From Panagrolaimus kolymaensis (taxonomy: Eukaryota; Nematoda; Chromadorea; Rhabditida; Panagrolaimidae): a DNA stretch of 64,000 nucleotides. The DNA lies in contig JAJQJQ010000039.1 in assembly GCA_028622995.1 (NCBI GenBank), positions 2,232,001 to 2,296,000 on the forward strand, in the 5' to 3' direction. A model generated the notes under the pieces. The model was not told where the DNA came from. It made no database searches and saw only the letters and a list, made by a program, of their open reading frames with translations. The position numbers and the translations under genes are program-made. Shown in pieces: positions 10,389 to 22,300 of the stretch. Within the stretch, counting starts at the first letter, position 1, and every line of letters starts with the position of its first letter.

Positions 10389-13300
10389 TTACACTTTGGT
10401 AGCATTTTCGATGGCGAGTTTAATCAAATCAAGATGAGCTGCTTCTTTTCTAAGTATTTCTATAGCTTTATTGATTGAATTGGACTTCAAAAGCTGTTTA
10501 GCTTGTTGAGTGATACTTTCAGATCGAGAAAGACGTTCAGGAATGTATTGAAGGACTTCTTCAAGAATTTGCAGATCAGTAAGACGATAATCACGTTCAT
10601 GTTGACTAAAAGAATAAGGTGTAATTTAACAGCATTATAAAGAAATCACAAACTATGGACATTCATCATCAATGCAAGTACCAAACAATTCAAAATAGCA
10701 TAATTCAACATCGGGATCATTTCTATGGCGCAGATGTTCAATTGATTCAGCAATGGGATATTCAGGACACAAGCTGAAATATGATCATAAATTATTAGTT
10801 CAAAAAAATAACAAGGAACATACATAAAGTTGCGAACAGCTATTCGTGGACTATTGAATAAGATGTCCATATCTTTCTCTTCATTTCCCTTCAATATTCG
10901 AGTTTCATCAGTAAGAAGCGGCCGTTTTCGTTTAGATGGTATTTCATTTACAGGAGGCGCAGAACGTTTAAATGGATGAGTAACATTCGCAGCAATATTT
11001 TCTTTTTCTGGAACACGTTGTCGACGAATGGTTTGTGAAACTCTTGAGTTTGGAGAAGAAATTCGTAAAGGAGAAAGAATTGGTTCACCTGATCTTTGCT
11101 TTTCTTGTACATGTCGTTGAAGTTCCTTTGTTAAATTCATAGAAGATTCAGCTACGACATGTGAGGGAGAAGAAGTTTCAGCGATTTGGTTTTCAGGTAA
11201 AGATTGATTTGACTTCAAAGGTGATACATCTTTTGGTTTCAGATGAGAGAAATTTGAAAAGTGAAAAGCTGCTGGTAGCTTATTCTTTGTTAGCTTTTTG
11301 ATTTTACGACTATTTGCGATGGCAGTCTTTAATTCATGGATTTGTTCAATTGTAGGAACAACTCTAATTTTTTCTACAACAACAGGAGGAGCTTCATTAG
11401 AGTCGAAAGCTTCAATCGGTAATACAAAATCATCTGTTGATGGCACTTCTTCAGTATTCCTTTCAATATCATTTGGTGCTTCTCGTTCAGCATTATTTGA
11501 TTTTTCCTTTTGAACGTTTCCTTCAACTTCTGATGGGTGTTTCTTCTTCATTTGTTCCAAAAGTTTGCGACGAAGAGCTTCTTCTTTTTCAACATCAGCA
11601 TTATCCAAAGCAGTTGTCCCTAAAAACGTAGATTATTGTAAATTAGCCATATGTTTGAGTTATTTTACCTTCTTTCTGAGGAGTTTTCTTTGCAGCCCGA
11701 TGACGAGTAGGTAGTCGAGCAACACCATAACGACTTTCCCTTAATTTTTTTAAAGCATCATTTTGAAAAGCATAGTCGATTGATTTCTTTTTGATAGGGC
11801 TTTGGATAGATGGAGATTGTTGAGCAGTTACAGAATCCTCCATTGTTGTTTCAGCTACTTCATTTGCTAATGGCGCTTTTGATGTCTTCAACGAAGTTGA
11901 ATATGGTGTTGCAGGACGTGATGTAGACGATGATTCAGTCATTTTTGATAGTTCTCTCAACATCGAATTAACACGATTTTCAAATTTATCACGAATGCGC
12001 CTTCTCTTGTTCATTTCAGCTCCCTTGATTTTGCGACGAGATCCCTTAGCATATCGTAAAGTTTTACGAGAAATATTACCCACAGTTGCCATAATCTTAT
12101 CCATAGCATGACAATGGTGAGTCATCAGTAGCTGACAAGTATCCAACTTTTTCTATAAATCAATCAAGGTTATGGTAGTCATGATAAATCCAAACATACC
12201 AAAAGTTCGTTTCGAGTTATGATTGCATCTTGCATTTCTTCATGATGATATACCAATTTTTCTTTAAGGCGTTGAAAATCATCAATGTCATCTTCTAATT
12301 CTGATGATGATGAAGCCGATGAAAAATCCGTAGTTTCATCAAAATTTTCCAACAACATTTGACGCATTCGATCAAGATCTTTCTTAGAATATTTCTTTGG
12401 TTTAGACGATGAAGAGACATCATTTGAAGGAGATTCGCCATCTTGAATAACATGAGAGCACTTGGTAGTCGAAATGGGAGCAGCTGTTGAAGGTGTTGCT
12501 TCTGTCGCATTGGATAAAGATGGAAACAGTAGATTTGGAACATCTGCTTGTAATGGCTCAGGCATATCAGAATCTTCAATCGGCGAATCCACGAACATTA
12601 CACAATTGTCGGTAGCTGCTGGTGTTTGGCAAACTAAAACTTTGATATGTAAAGGATCAAAACAAAGATAAACATACCGGTATTTGAAGGCGATATGTCC
12701 ATATCTTCTGAAACACGCGAAGTAATAGATGCTCTAGAATTTTCAAAAAAACCACCAGCAATTGAAAGATCATGATTTAAAGGTGATAGAGATAATGGAC
12801 TTGCTTGACGAAAAGGCGGAGGAGCAAACCGAAGTGGAACAGAAATTGATAAAGGTATCGGTGTTGGAAGTAACGGACGACGAAGAAGACTTGGTGGTGG
12901 AAAAACAATAACATCTGATGGTGTTGCATCCAATTGAATAGGTTCAGGACGCCAACTTTCATTTTTTCGAGATGTCGGAGGATTAAAAGATCGACCAAAA
13001 GTACCTGATGAAGATGGAACAGCAGTTGGCCGGTAGTCAGAGCCATTACGATTTGAAGGAAATCCTAAGTGAGATTCGTTGGAACGTCGACCAATAAATT
13101 TTTGACTGGAGTTGACAATTTCATTGAAAGCATTGGTTGAATGTCGTCGAGAATTCTTAGAATATCGATAATGAGAAGAACCCTGAAATTCAATATAAAA
13201 TAAAATGGTTATAACAATAACAACTGACCTTTGATGGCGGTTTATCTTTATCATCAGGATCCATCGCTTTCTTCATTTCATTTTGATTGACTTCTTTATT

Positions 13301-13477
13301 AAGCATTGTTGAATTGGGAGAATCATCCAAAATCACTAATCTAAAAAACTTTTGTTTGATACTTTAATTCAAATAAATAACACACGTTTCAGTCGATTGA
13401 GGAGGAGCTGTAGAAGTTGATTGTTCTTCTTCTTCTTCACCACTATCTAATTCACCGTCTTCTCTTTCTGACGACAT
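10389..13477 (-). CDS. ZFC3H1-like zinc-finger protein (putative exosome-adaptor component)
   Basis: Eight exons (minus): 13386-13477, 13229-13340, 12678-13182, 12200-12633, 11669-12152, 10824-11619, 10654-10773 and 10389-10605. Phases are consistent, giving 919 residues. The decisive part is near the C-terminus: a single C3H1-type finger spelled across an intron, ELCYFELFGTCIDDEC then PYQHERDY (Cys-x7-Cys-x5-Cys-x3-His), which matches the putative zinc finger of human ZFC3H1. ZFC3H1 with MTR4 forms the PAXT link that feeds polyadenylated nuclear RNA to the exosome. The rest is long, disordered, Ser/Pro-rich and basic, with an acidic start (DGELDSGEEEEEQ). It is about half the human length, so the C-terminal TPR-like part is missing. 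Role inferred from the finger. Confidence 0.75.
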
Positions 13478-13923
13478 TTTTGAATAAATGTTAAAATTTG
13501 AACAACAAAATAGTATGTAATAAAAATAGGAATGTCTAATAATGAAGTGTTTTCAAATGAAAGCAAGCAGCTTTCTCTTTATTTTTACAACAAAAAAAAA
13601 ATAGTTACAAATAGGAGGAGTATTACAAAATAATCAGCAGCTAATAAATTTGATCGATCAAAGCATTGACGAATAAAAAGAAGGCACAAAAAAAATATTA
13701 CACGAAAGTGAAATGAATGGAAGTATGCAAAAAAGCAAAAGGCATAAAAAAAATGTGAAAAGGCTTGGAAGCAAAAAAAATTGGTAAAATGCGATCAGCG
13801 TTTTTCTGGGACTCCTTTCAATTTTTTTTTTGCTTGAAAAAAATACCTATCAAAGTTTTATAATTTTTGGGAAACTTTTTTTCTGTTTGAATCTTTTTAG
13901 AAGCTAAAAAGACATTATTCAAC
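13478..13923. other. Divergent intergenic region
   Basis: Shared 5' flank of the ZFC3H1-like gene and WDR18. AT-rich with A-runs. No gene seen. Confidence 0.4.
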
Positions 13924-15891
13924 ATGAGTACTCCAATTACTTCGCCATATGTAAGTTTATTATCTTTGCTAATTATGCGTTAACTTAAAGAATCTTTCTC
14001 CTTAAAATCCATTCCATGTTGATTACAAATTTATTTAGAGAGTTTTCCACCATTATTTTGCTTTTAGAAATGAGCGAATGCCCGTTTATAAACTTTTACA
14101 TTTTGCAATGTTTGATTCTCCCTTAAATCAACCTCTTATTAGTCTAAAACAAACTCCGTTTTCTTGATTCCTTTCTACCTTGTTACTAATGGCATGTGAT
14201 TTTTTTAGTATGCATTAATCTCGGCGCAAACATCTGATCCATTTCCAACTCGTATGATTCATCCACAAACTGGAGTAGCTGTATGGTCTTACAAGGGCTC
14301 AGAATATCAAAATGGCGTTCCAAGTATTTTTGAACCTATTGGTATGTGCATTTGTTTATTGCTGGTTTATCTTTAATATTTCTTGTTAATTTTTAGGTAT
14401 CAATGGTGATCACTTTCTTGCTACCATCCAAAATCAACCTTTGCTTCATTTTATTGCATTCAATGGTAAAAAACGTCTTCATTTCAAGAGTGTTGTTCCT
14501 GCAAAGTTTAATGTACTTTGTTCTGATCCAAGTGGCTGTTTCATTTTTGCTGGCATTGAAGAAAAAATTTATGTTTGGAGTGTATGTTAATCATCTTTAT
14601 GTGGCTTACAAAATTAATGAATGTTTTTAGGTTACTACAAGAGAACTTTTAAATGTCTTTAATGCTCATTTCTTGAAAATCACCGCTTTGAAAACTTCAG
14701 AAGATGGAGCTTATATTATTTCTGGCTCTGAAGATGGATCAATTTCTGTTTTTCACATTAGAAGGTAAGTTTCGGAGGAAAGATTAATGCAAAACTTATG
14801 TTTGTAGTCAGAGTTACAGTAACTAATTGCTTCTAATTTTCAGTATTGTTGGTTTGAAACTTCCTGGAAGTGAAAAGGTTGAACCTTATCACACTTATAA
14901 TCCTCACAATGGTGCTGTCACTGACATCTTTATTACTCCTGGACAACAACCAAGAATTTTATCTGTCTCCAATCAACAGAATGTCGTACTTTATTCACTC
15001 GCCTCAAAAAGAAATCAAATTAAGCTTACTGTAGATTATCCCATCATTTCTTGCTCTATGGATATGGCTGAATCAAAAATTCTTCTTGGTTTAAATAATG
15101 GTGAAATTTATAACATCTCATTGATTGCTATGGTAAGCACACAATTGTTGATTTAAAAGAGATTAATGAGTTTATTTTTAGCCATTGCAAGATGATGTGA
15201 TTATCGACTCAACAAAAGAAAGTCAAGTATTCGTAAAGTTACCAACAAAACACAAATCTGCTGTATCAAAACTTTCTGTAAGCTTTGATGGAATTCATCT
15301 TATTTCTGGTGATGTTGAAGGAAATTACAATATTTGGCACATTCCTTCAAAAGGCTGTCTTCAAGAAGGTCACTTTAATGGTCCAATTATCTTTGCAAAA
15401 TTTGTTCGTCCATGGTCTAGCATCTTTGATGAAAATTATGCTCCACCAAATCATGATCTTACACAATTCCACAAGCAATTAAGAACAAATCAAATGGAAC
15501 TTCCAACAATTAGAGACAAAAATGCAGATAAAATATTGAATGTAAGTTTTTTGTGCGCTCAATTGGAAATGAAAGAAAGTTATCGATTTTTACTTTTTAG
15601 GGAAAAGTGAATTCTCTTTTAAAGAATTATTTGTCAAAAGCTATCGCTGATTATCGTAAACCTGCTCCAGCTCCAGCTCCAACACCAACTCCAACTCCAG
15701 CTGCTATTGTAACTCAAAATGATGAAAGTCAAATGGACGTGGATGTTATTTTTGTATCAACTCCTTCATTAGTTGATAAAAAAGATGGTCGCATTAAAGA
15801 ACTCGAAGCTGAAATTGAAAAATTACGAGAAGCAAATGCAGAATTATATGAAATGTGTCGAGATTTAATTGTTGAAGAAGAAGAAGCTTAA
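13924..15891 (+). CDS. pro-1: WDR18/Ipi3 WD-repeat protein of ribosome assembly
   Basis: Exons 13924-13950, 14209-14341, 14397-14581, 14631-14764, 14844-15132, 15182-15541 and 15601-15891 give 472 residues (human WDR18 is 432). WDR18 is the beta-propeller subunit of the Rix1/PELP1-TEX10 complex in 60S pre-ribosome maturation. The nematode orthologue PRO-1 is needed for germline patterning. Seen: an N-terminal YALISAQTSDPF, propeller blades with ITALKTSEDGAYIISGSEDG, AVTDIFITPG and SAVSKLSVSFDGIHLISGD, the post-propeller segment FAKFVRPW, and a C-terminal Glu-rich coiled coil. A (PAPAPAPTPTPTP) linker precedes the coil. The first exon encodes just nine residues and is followed by the longest intron (258 bp). 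An AATAAA-like signal follows near 15949. Confidence 0.88.
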
Positions 15892-16882
15892 TTTTCTTTT
15901 GTCAATTCTAAATTTTTGTTGAGTTTTATATTTTGTTTGTTTGTGTTTAAATAAATTTGTTGTTAATTATTTGATTCTTTTTTTATGTACATATGTTTCT
16001 TCTCCGTTGTAAGACCATAGCTTAGGCTTCATGCCAAATTTGATTGACGTGATAAAGCAAAGAACACATAAAAGCTCTTTGAAACTTAATACATTGGAAA
16101 AAATTTGAAACTTTGAGTAAATTCACTAATTTTTTTTGTAGCTTTCAAGTTTCTCATTTGGATTACCGTATGCTAGAGAAGTTCGAGCAGGTAATCAAAG
16201 TTTCAGTTTTTCTGACATAAATTTATCTTTGTTGTTTCTTAATGAATTTAAGGTTTTCAGAACTTGAATGATTTTTTCTTTACGTTTTTCTCTCGAATTT
16301 GACTCCTTCAATGCTTGCTGCGACTTTTTATAGCAGCGAAGCTCCCGATAAATGCTATTTTTGACTTCAAAAAAAAAACTTTATTTCTTTTTTTTTCTGC
16401 AAAAAAAGAAAAGAAAAAAAATCAATAATTTTTTGATACTTTTTTTTCTTCTCAATATGTTTTTATTTTAACTTGTAGCTTTGGTACATCTTTTTGAAAG
16501 ATATTTTTCATTCACTTTTATTATGCCTTTTCTTCCATCATTAACTGTCCCAATAAACAAAAAATTGTATTTTTTTATATATGCGTTTGATTAACCTTTT
16601 CCCATTCGTTGTTGGTGCGTTCCCTTTTCTTTCTTTCCTTCCTTCTTTTTTGTTGCTTGAAAGACATTTTTTTGTTGTTTTTGTTTACGCCTTTACGTGC
16701 GGCGATATCAAGCAAAAATAACTGAACCCAGAAATTTATTTCCCAAAAATCTTCTTATTGCTTTTTGAAGAATTTGTGAATCTAAAGGAATTTTTGCTTT
16801 CTTTTTTTTCTAAGTAAATAATTATATTAAACTTTGACTTTAGTTTTAATTAATGTTTCAAATATAATTAATCAATCAAGTA
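15892..16882. other. Intergenic region upstream of JMJD2
   Basis: About 1 kb of T-rich sequence with no coding frame. It probably contains the 3' end of WDR18 and the promoter of the demethylase gene. Confidence 0.4.
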
Positions 16883-19317
16883 ATGGATGGTACAACAACA
16901 ACAACCACATCATATTTTTCGGGGCCACCGCCATCATCAATTTCACCCGAAGCTTCTTCATCCCATTCAAATTCAATAACTCCACCACCAAATTTATCTC
17001 GTGAAGCTTATTCTAATTCATCTACCTCATCTTCACCAACATGTACAGTACCATCGCCGCCACAAATATCTGATACTTCTTTTGAAGGAGGAGGAGGAGC
17101 AAGTGGCTCACGAACATCGGATGAATTTGCTACTCGCCCTAAATCACCACCATCCATTTCACCAATTTACAGAAAAAAAGATTATCAAGGTTATGGCCGA
17201 GCTGAAGTGAAAGTATTTTATCCAACATTAGAAGAATTTAAAGATTTTAGTGGCTATGTTGCTAAAATAGAAAATGAATATGGTGCACATTTAAGTTGTG
17301 GAATTTGTAAGGTTAGTTTTTTTGACCAAAAGAGCGACCATTAAAACTCTGTTAAAAAAAGGCGAATATTTTTTCAAAGCTTCTAAGTGTATTTTCTTTC
17401 AGATTGTTCCACCAGAAGGATGGCATCCAAGAAATTTTCGAGATTATGAGCTTAAAGAATTAGACGATATTGTAATTCAAAGGTAATTAATGTATTCCCT
17501 TTTTCGGCTATTTTAAAGGAACAAGACTATTTGATGCCTTTTCGAAAATTTCGATACTGGGGCTGGGAGGAAGAGTTGGGGCGGCGCGTGTTTGAATTAC
17601 TGTGTAAGACAGAAGGTGACACGGTAATTCAAACACGCGCCGCCCCAACTCTTCCTCCCAGCCCCAGTATCGAAATTTTCGAAAAGGCATCAAATAGTCT
17701 TGTTCCTTTAAGAAAAGATTGATGATGACGTCATCCACACTTTTAATAGCATTTTATGATGGTTACCATATTATTGCAGTAGTTAGTTACGCCATAATTT
17801 TTTCGAATGCAACTTTTTATAATCGCTCTAATTTTTTTTTTTGACTTTATGAACCAAAGCTTTGACCTTTCTTTTCTTACATCTTTATGGTAGTTGTTGG
17901 TGCGAGCGCCATCATCGTTAGACAACAAAAAGAAAAAAACCAAAGATATTTTTATTTTTGCTAACTAAAAAAAGTATTCATTCCTTTTCTTTTTTTAGCC
18001 CAGTTAAAGAAGGCATTGCTGAACTTCGAGATTATGTTGGAGATTATGATAAAGCAAATAAAGTTTATAAAAAAGCTATGACTGGACGAGAATTTCGTGA
18101 AATTACGATGGCAAAAGGTTATAAAACTCCGAGGAAAAAAAGTATTGAAGAACTTGAAAAGTAATTTATTTTTTTGCCATTAGAAATCTTATGGTTAATA
18201 CGTGTCATTGCAATTTTAGGCATTATTGGAAAAATATTGAACATGGTGAACCCATTTATGGTGCAGATACTCCAGGAACTTTATATGATGAATCCACGGC
18301 AGAATTTAATATTGCAAAATTAGGTTCAATTTTGGATTTATTAGGCGAACTAAATGTAAGCAAACTTTTATTCAATTCTTTGATGCAATTTTCTATTCCC
18401 CATAAAAAATTTTATAGGTTCAAATAAAAGGTGTCAATACTCCATTCCTTTATTATGGAATGTACAAAACCACCTTTGCTTGGCATGCAGAAGACATGGA
18501 TTTATACTCCATTAATTATGTGCATCTTGGTGAACCAAAATTTTGGTATGCAATTCCACCAGAAGCAGCTGATCGATTTGAGCGACTTGCTGCGCAGTTA
18601 TTTCCCGAATCAAGTGCAGCATGTAAAGCATTTCTTCGACATAAAACGTGTATGATTTCTCCAGCAACTCTTGATAAATTTGGAATTCCATATGGAACCA
18701 TGGTTCAATATCCCGGTGAATTTATTATTACTTTTCCCCGTGGATATCATATGGGTTTTAATTCTGGATTTAATGTAGCGGAAGCAACTAATTTTGCAAT
18801 TGATCGATGGATAGATTTTGGTAAAAATTGTACCGTATGCTCATGCTCCAGGGATCGTGTGGAAATAGATATGGCGCCATTTATGGAAAAATATCGTAAA
18901 AATGATTTGACCTTTGGAAAGGATATTGGTATGAACAAAGGCCATGTTGCAAAGAGAGTAAGTTTTTTTAACCTCCGAAAATTAAACGCTCCTGAACGCA
19001 ATGATGGTGGTTATCATTTCAAATCAGATGTTTGGGCTCTTGGTTGCTTATTGTGTGAGCTATGCACATTACTAAACCCTTTCAATGGCGAACGAAAAAA
19101 TCTTTATGCTCTTCATAAAAAGATCAAACTTGGTTATGTTATTCCGTTTCCAACCGATGCATACTCTCATGCACTTAAGTTCTTCGTTGAAAGTTGTTTC
19201 TCTGTAAAAGCTGAAGATCGACCAACTGCTGAACATGCTCATTTTGCTTCTCGCCGGATGTTCCTCACATTTGAACAACTCTGCCACGATTTTCATGTAT
19301 CAAATTCTCTTCACTAA
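16883..19317 (+). CDS. jmjd-2: JMJD2/KDM4 histone demethylase fused in frame to a NEK6/7 kinase C-lobe fragment
   Basis: Exons 16883-17311, 17403-17482, 17999-18160, 18220-18355 and 18418-19317 give 568 residues. Residues 1-100 are Ser/Pro-rich. JmjN ([17 protein letters not shown]) and JmjC ([26 protein letters not shown]) follow. Fe(II) ligands HxE and the distal His in [11 protein letters not shown] are present, as are the zinc residues CKAFLRH and CSC. KDM4 enzymes remove methyl groups from H3K9/H3K36. The usual C-terminal PHD/Tudor part is absent. Instead, after GHVAKR (residue ~449), a donor-like AGA/GTAAGT is read through and the frame continues into [38 protein letters not shown] and EDRPTAEHA, a NEK6/7 C-lobe from the APE motif to the end, with a stop at 19315-19317. 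No HRD or DFG is present. A polyadenylation-like AATAAA lies ~50 bp downstream. Demethylase activity is plausible, kinase activity is not. Confidence 0.8.
17513..17711. mobile_element. TTAA-flanked hairpin MITE in JMJD2 intron 2
   Basis: The arms starting AGGAACAAGACTATTTGATG and their reverse complement are ~90 bp each and almost perfectly paired, with a ~20-bp loop around 17600. Both ends are bordered by TTAA (17513-17516 and 17708-17711), the target site of piggyBac-type elements. The element is GC-rich against its surroundings. It lies inside the 516-bp intron 17483-17998, the longest of this gene. Confidence 0.85.
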
Positions 19318-22300
19318 TTTTTTGTCATTTTGTTTTGTTTGTACATTTTCTTATCGTTATTTTTCAATAAAATTTTAGCTTTTGCAATATTTTAACTTTT
19401 CACAAATTAAATTCGAGATAGAAAGAAGATTATTAATTCGAACGGAATCCATTAACTCTTTAATTTTCCATAGTTTCAAAGTCCACTGGTCATTTTTTGA
19501 CCACATTCTTGCGTAATCCTTTGCTTTGTTTTACGAAAACGATGTTCATGTTATTTGTTTTAAGTTAAAAATCCACAACCATATGTTGTTGGTGCTTTTA
19601 AAAGAATTTGAACCCTCAAACATTTTTGCAAAGACAAAGAAAGAAGAAGAAGAAATAAAAGTTATATAAAAACGGCATCGTAAATGGTTCATCGACGCGT
19701 GTCTTTTTCAAATTTTTCAGAGAGAAAAAAATGAGAGGAATATTATTCATTTTATTTATTTTTTTGGACGTCCATTAAAACAACAAAATTTTGACGACAA
19801 CGATGGCGTTAGTCTCCTCTTTGGGCGGTGAGTTAGTTGTATGTATGTATTTGTTGCGGAGTTTCTTTTTCTTTATACTCATAAAAATGGCTCAAGGCAA
19901 AATTTACGGTTTTAAAAGAAAAGAGAAGAAGGAAAAGTAATTTGTTTTATTTTATTTTTCGTTTACTCACATGCTTTAACATTCGCAACGACAGAAAGCT
20001 TTTAAACAATTTATTTCTTTCGCTATTTTTTATTTCTCTTTTCTCATTTACCTGTCTAAAAATGCTATTACTCTTGCGCTACTACTTAACTTGTTCATAA
20101 CTATGGTAAATAAGCAGCTCTTTCCCTGTGCTGTATTTCACTCAACCAAAGCATATCATAAATTCATTTTCTTTTCTTCATTTTTTTGCAAATTCCAATA
20201 AATAAATGAGTTTTACATTTTTGTTTTCACAAGAAAAAAATAATAAATATGAGAACGGAACGCGAAAATCATTTTTTTTCTCGGTATTTTTTTACCGAAG
20301 CTGTTTTTGAAAAAAAATCTGATTTTTCTATGGCTGCTGCCGCAAAAAAAAAAATCAAAACAAAGCAAAAACATATTATTTTTTTGTGGTTTCTCAAAGC
20401 ATAGAGATTTTTTTGTGGTAAAAAAAAACAACATTCATTCCACCTGCAATATTTTTTTCTATGTTTTTTTTTCCGGGGCTTTTTTCTTTCTTCATTCATC
20501 ATAAATAAAGCTTCAAATATCGGAACCAACCCTTTGTCTCAATATATATTTTTTTTCGCGGCGTCCAAACATTAACACTTTTGCCCGATCTCGACCTTGG
20601 TTTCCATTCCTTTTCATTCTTCCTTATCCGAACATGAATCTCTTGATTTATATTTTTTCGTTCGCGCCATCATCTTTCCATGTTCATACACGAAAAAAAT
20701 TATATGCATTTTTGGAGAAAAAAGTCGTTGATTTTTGACAGTTCCAAAAAAAGACAAAAATTATTATGATTAAGAGTCCTTGAGAATTTTCGGCACCACT
20801 ACTACCACCACCCAAGCGCTAATTACCATTCTATTGTTTCATTGAGTGAATGAAAAAAAAGAAGTAAGTAACAATAATGGAATTTTACCTACCTTTTTTG
20901 CATTGACCGAAACTATGCGATTAACTTACCCCTTCCATTATTTTTTTGCTTCCAAAAATGGTAGGAGAAAACGAATTGTTTGCAGCAGTGATTAAGCTGC
21001 GACACTGCCACCGCGACTACCACTGTCGTCGCTAGTTGCTTTACCGAAACAGTGCCTTTTAATCCGGGGATCGACTTTCTTTCTTATTTTCTTTGACTTT
21101 TTTTTAAGGTAAAGAAAATTATAGGAAAAATAGAGAGTTGAATGGACACTTGATGTGAAATTATGAATAATATTAGTTAGTAAAGAATGGAAGTAGTGAA
21201 GAGGAGGGAGAAATGATGGTAGTAGTGGCGGTGGTTAATCAAGCGAAAGGAAGAAGTTGCATTTTGAATATTCTTTTTTTTCCTTTTTGAAATTTTTATG
21301 AATGTGTTAATTAATGTCTTTACGCCTGTAGTTACAAATTATTATCCACTTTTTTCTAAAAGTTAAAACTTTTATTTCTTGTTTTACCTCATATTTTTAT
21401 TCCCATCTGTCACGTTCAACAACGCTAAAATCATGTCCCTTTAATATCTTTTATAAATCATCAATCTTACCTTTTATCTCGCCTTTAACATTTTTTTCAA
21501 CACAACTGATGGTTGTTGTTGTTTTATTACGCGATTGACACAATCTCCGATACATCTTCGTTTTTTAATTTATTTTTTTGCGCAAAAAAGTTTTTGGCAT
21601 CATACCTTTGATTCCCATCATTTAATATATCGTTTTTACCGTGTAGATTTCTCCGAGATTTGATGTGAAATATCAGTGACTTTGATTAATAGCATCGCCT
21701 TCTCCATACCTATTTTTTTCATGATTGTTTGTTACGGCTTTTTTTTAAAACTCAGAATCGAAGAGTCTCACATCAAACACAAAAGAGAAGAAAACCTTCA
21801 AAATCTCATTATTATATTTTCACCTGTTTTTCTCTTTTTTTTTTTTCCGTTTTATGCCTTTCATCCTCATCTTCATCGTCGGCTTCTATGAAATAGTCAA
21901 GGTTAAAAAAAGCATCCAATTCAAAAAGTGGTTTTTTTTTCAACGGAGGTCGGTTAGTATGCAAATTACAATTAAAGGGTTTCAATTACTATTCCTTTTC
22001 ACCATCTCTTTTTTTTCATATTCGAGGACATTTCAATTATGAAATTTTCCTAATTTGCCGCTCTCTATATTTTTTTTATTTCAATTGGAGCCACAAATGA
22101 CTCCAGCCGAAAAAGACTTATTTGGTTCCGGTTTAATTTTAAACTTTTTTTGAAAATTTTTTCATTGCGTTGCTTTTTAAAATCCGGTTTAACTCATTTT
22201 TCATAAGAAAATTTGAATTTTGAGAAATGAATTTAAATGATGCTTCAAATTTTTTTTTCTGTCCCTCCCAAGTTTTGCAAGCAAGTAAGCGAGTTATGAT

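Noticed and set aside
17508..17738. Nearly identical frames on both strands in the JMJD2 intron
   Set aside because: A product of the perfect hairpin MITE, not a gene.
20980..21060. GC-richer patch with short complementary words considered as a small RNA gene
   Set aside because: I could not fold a convincing stem or find promoter or terminator elements.
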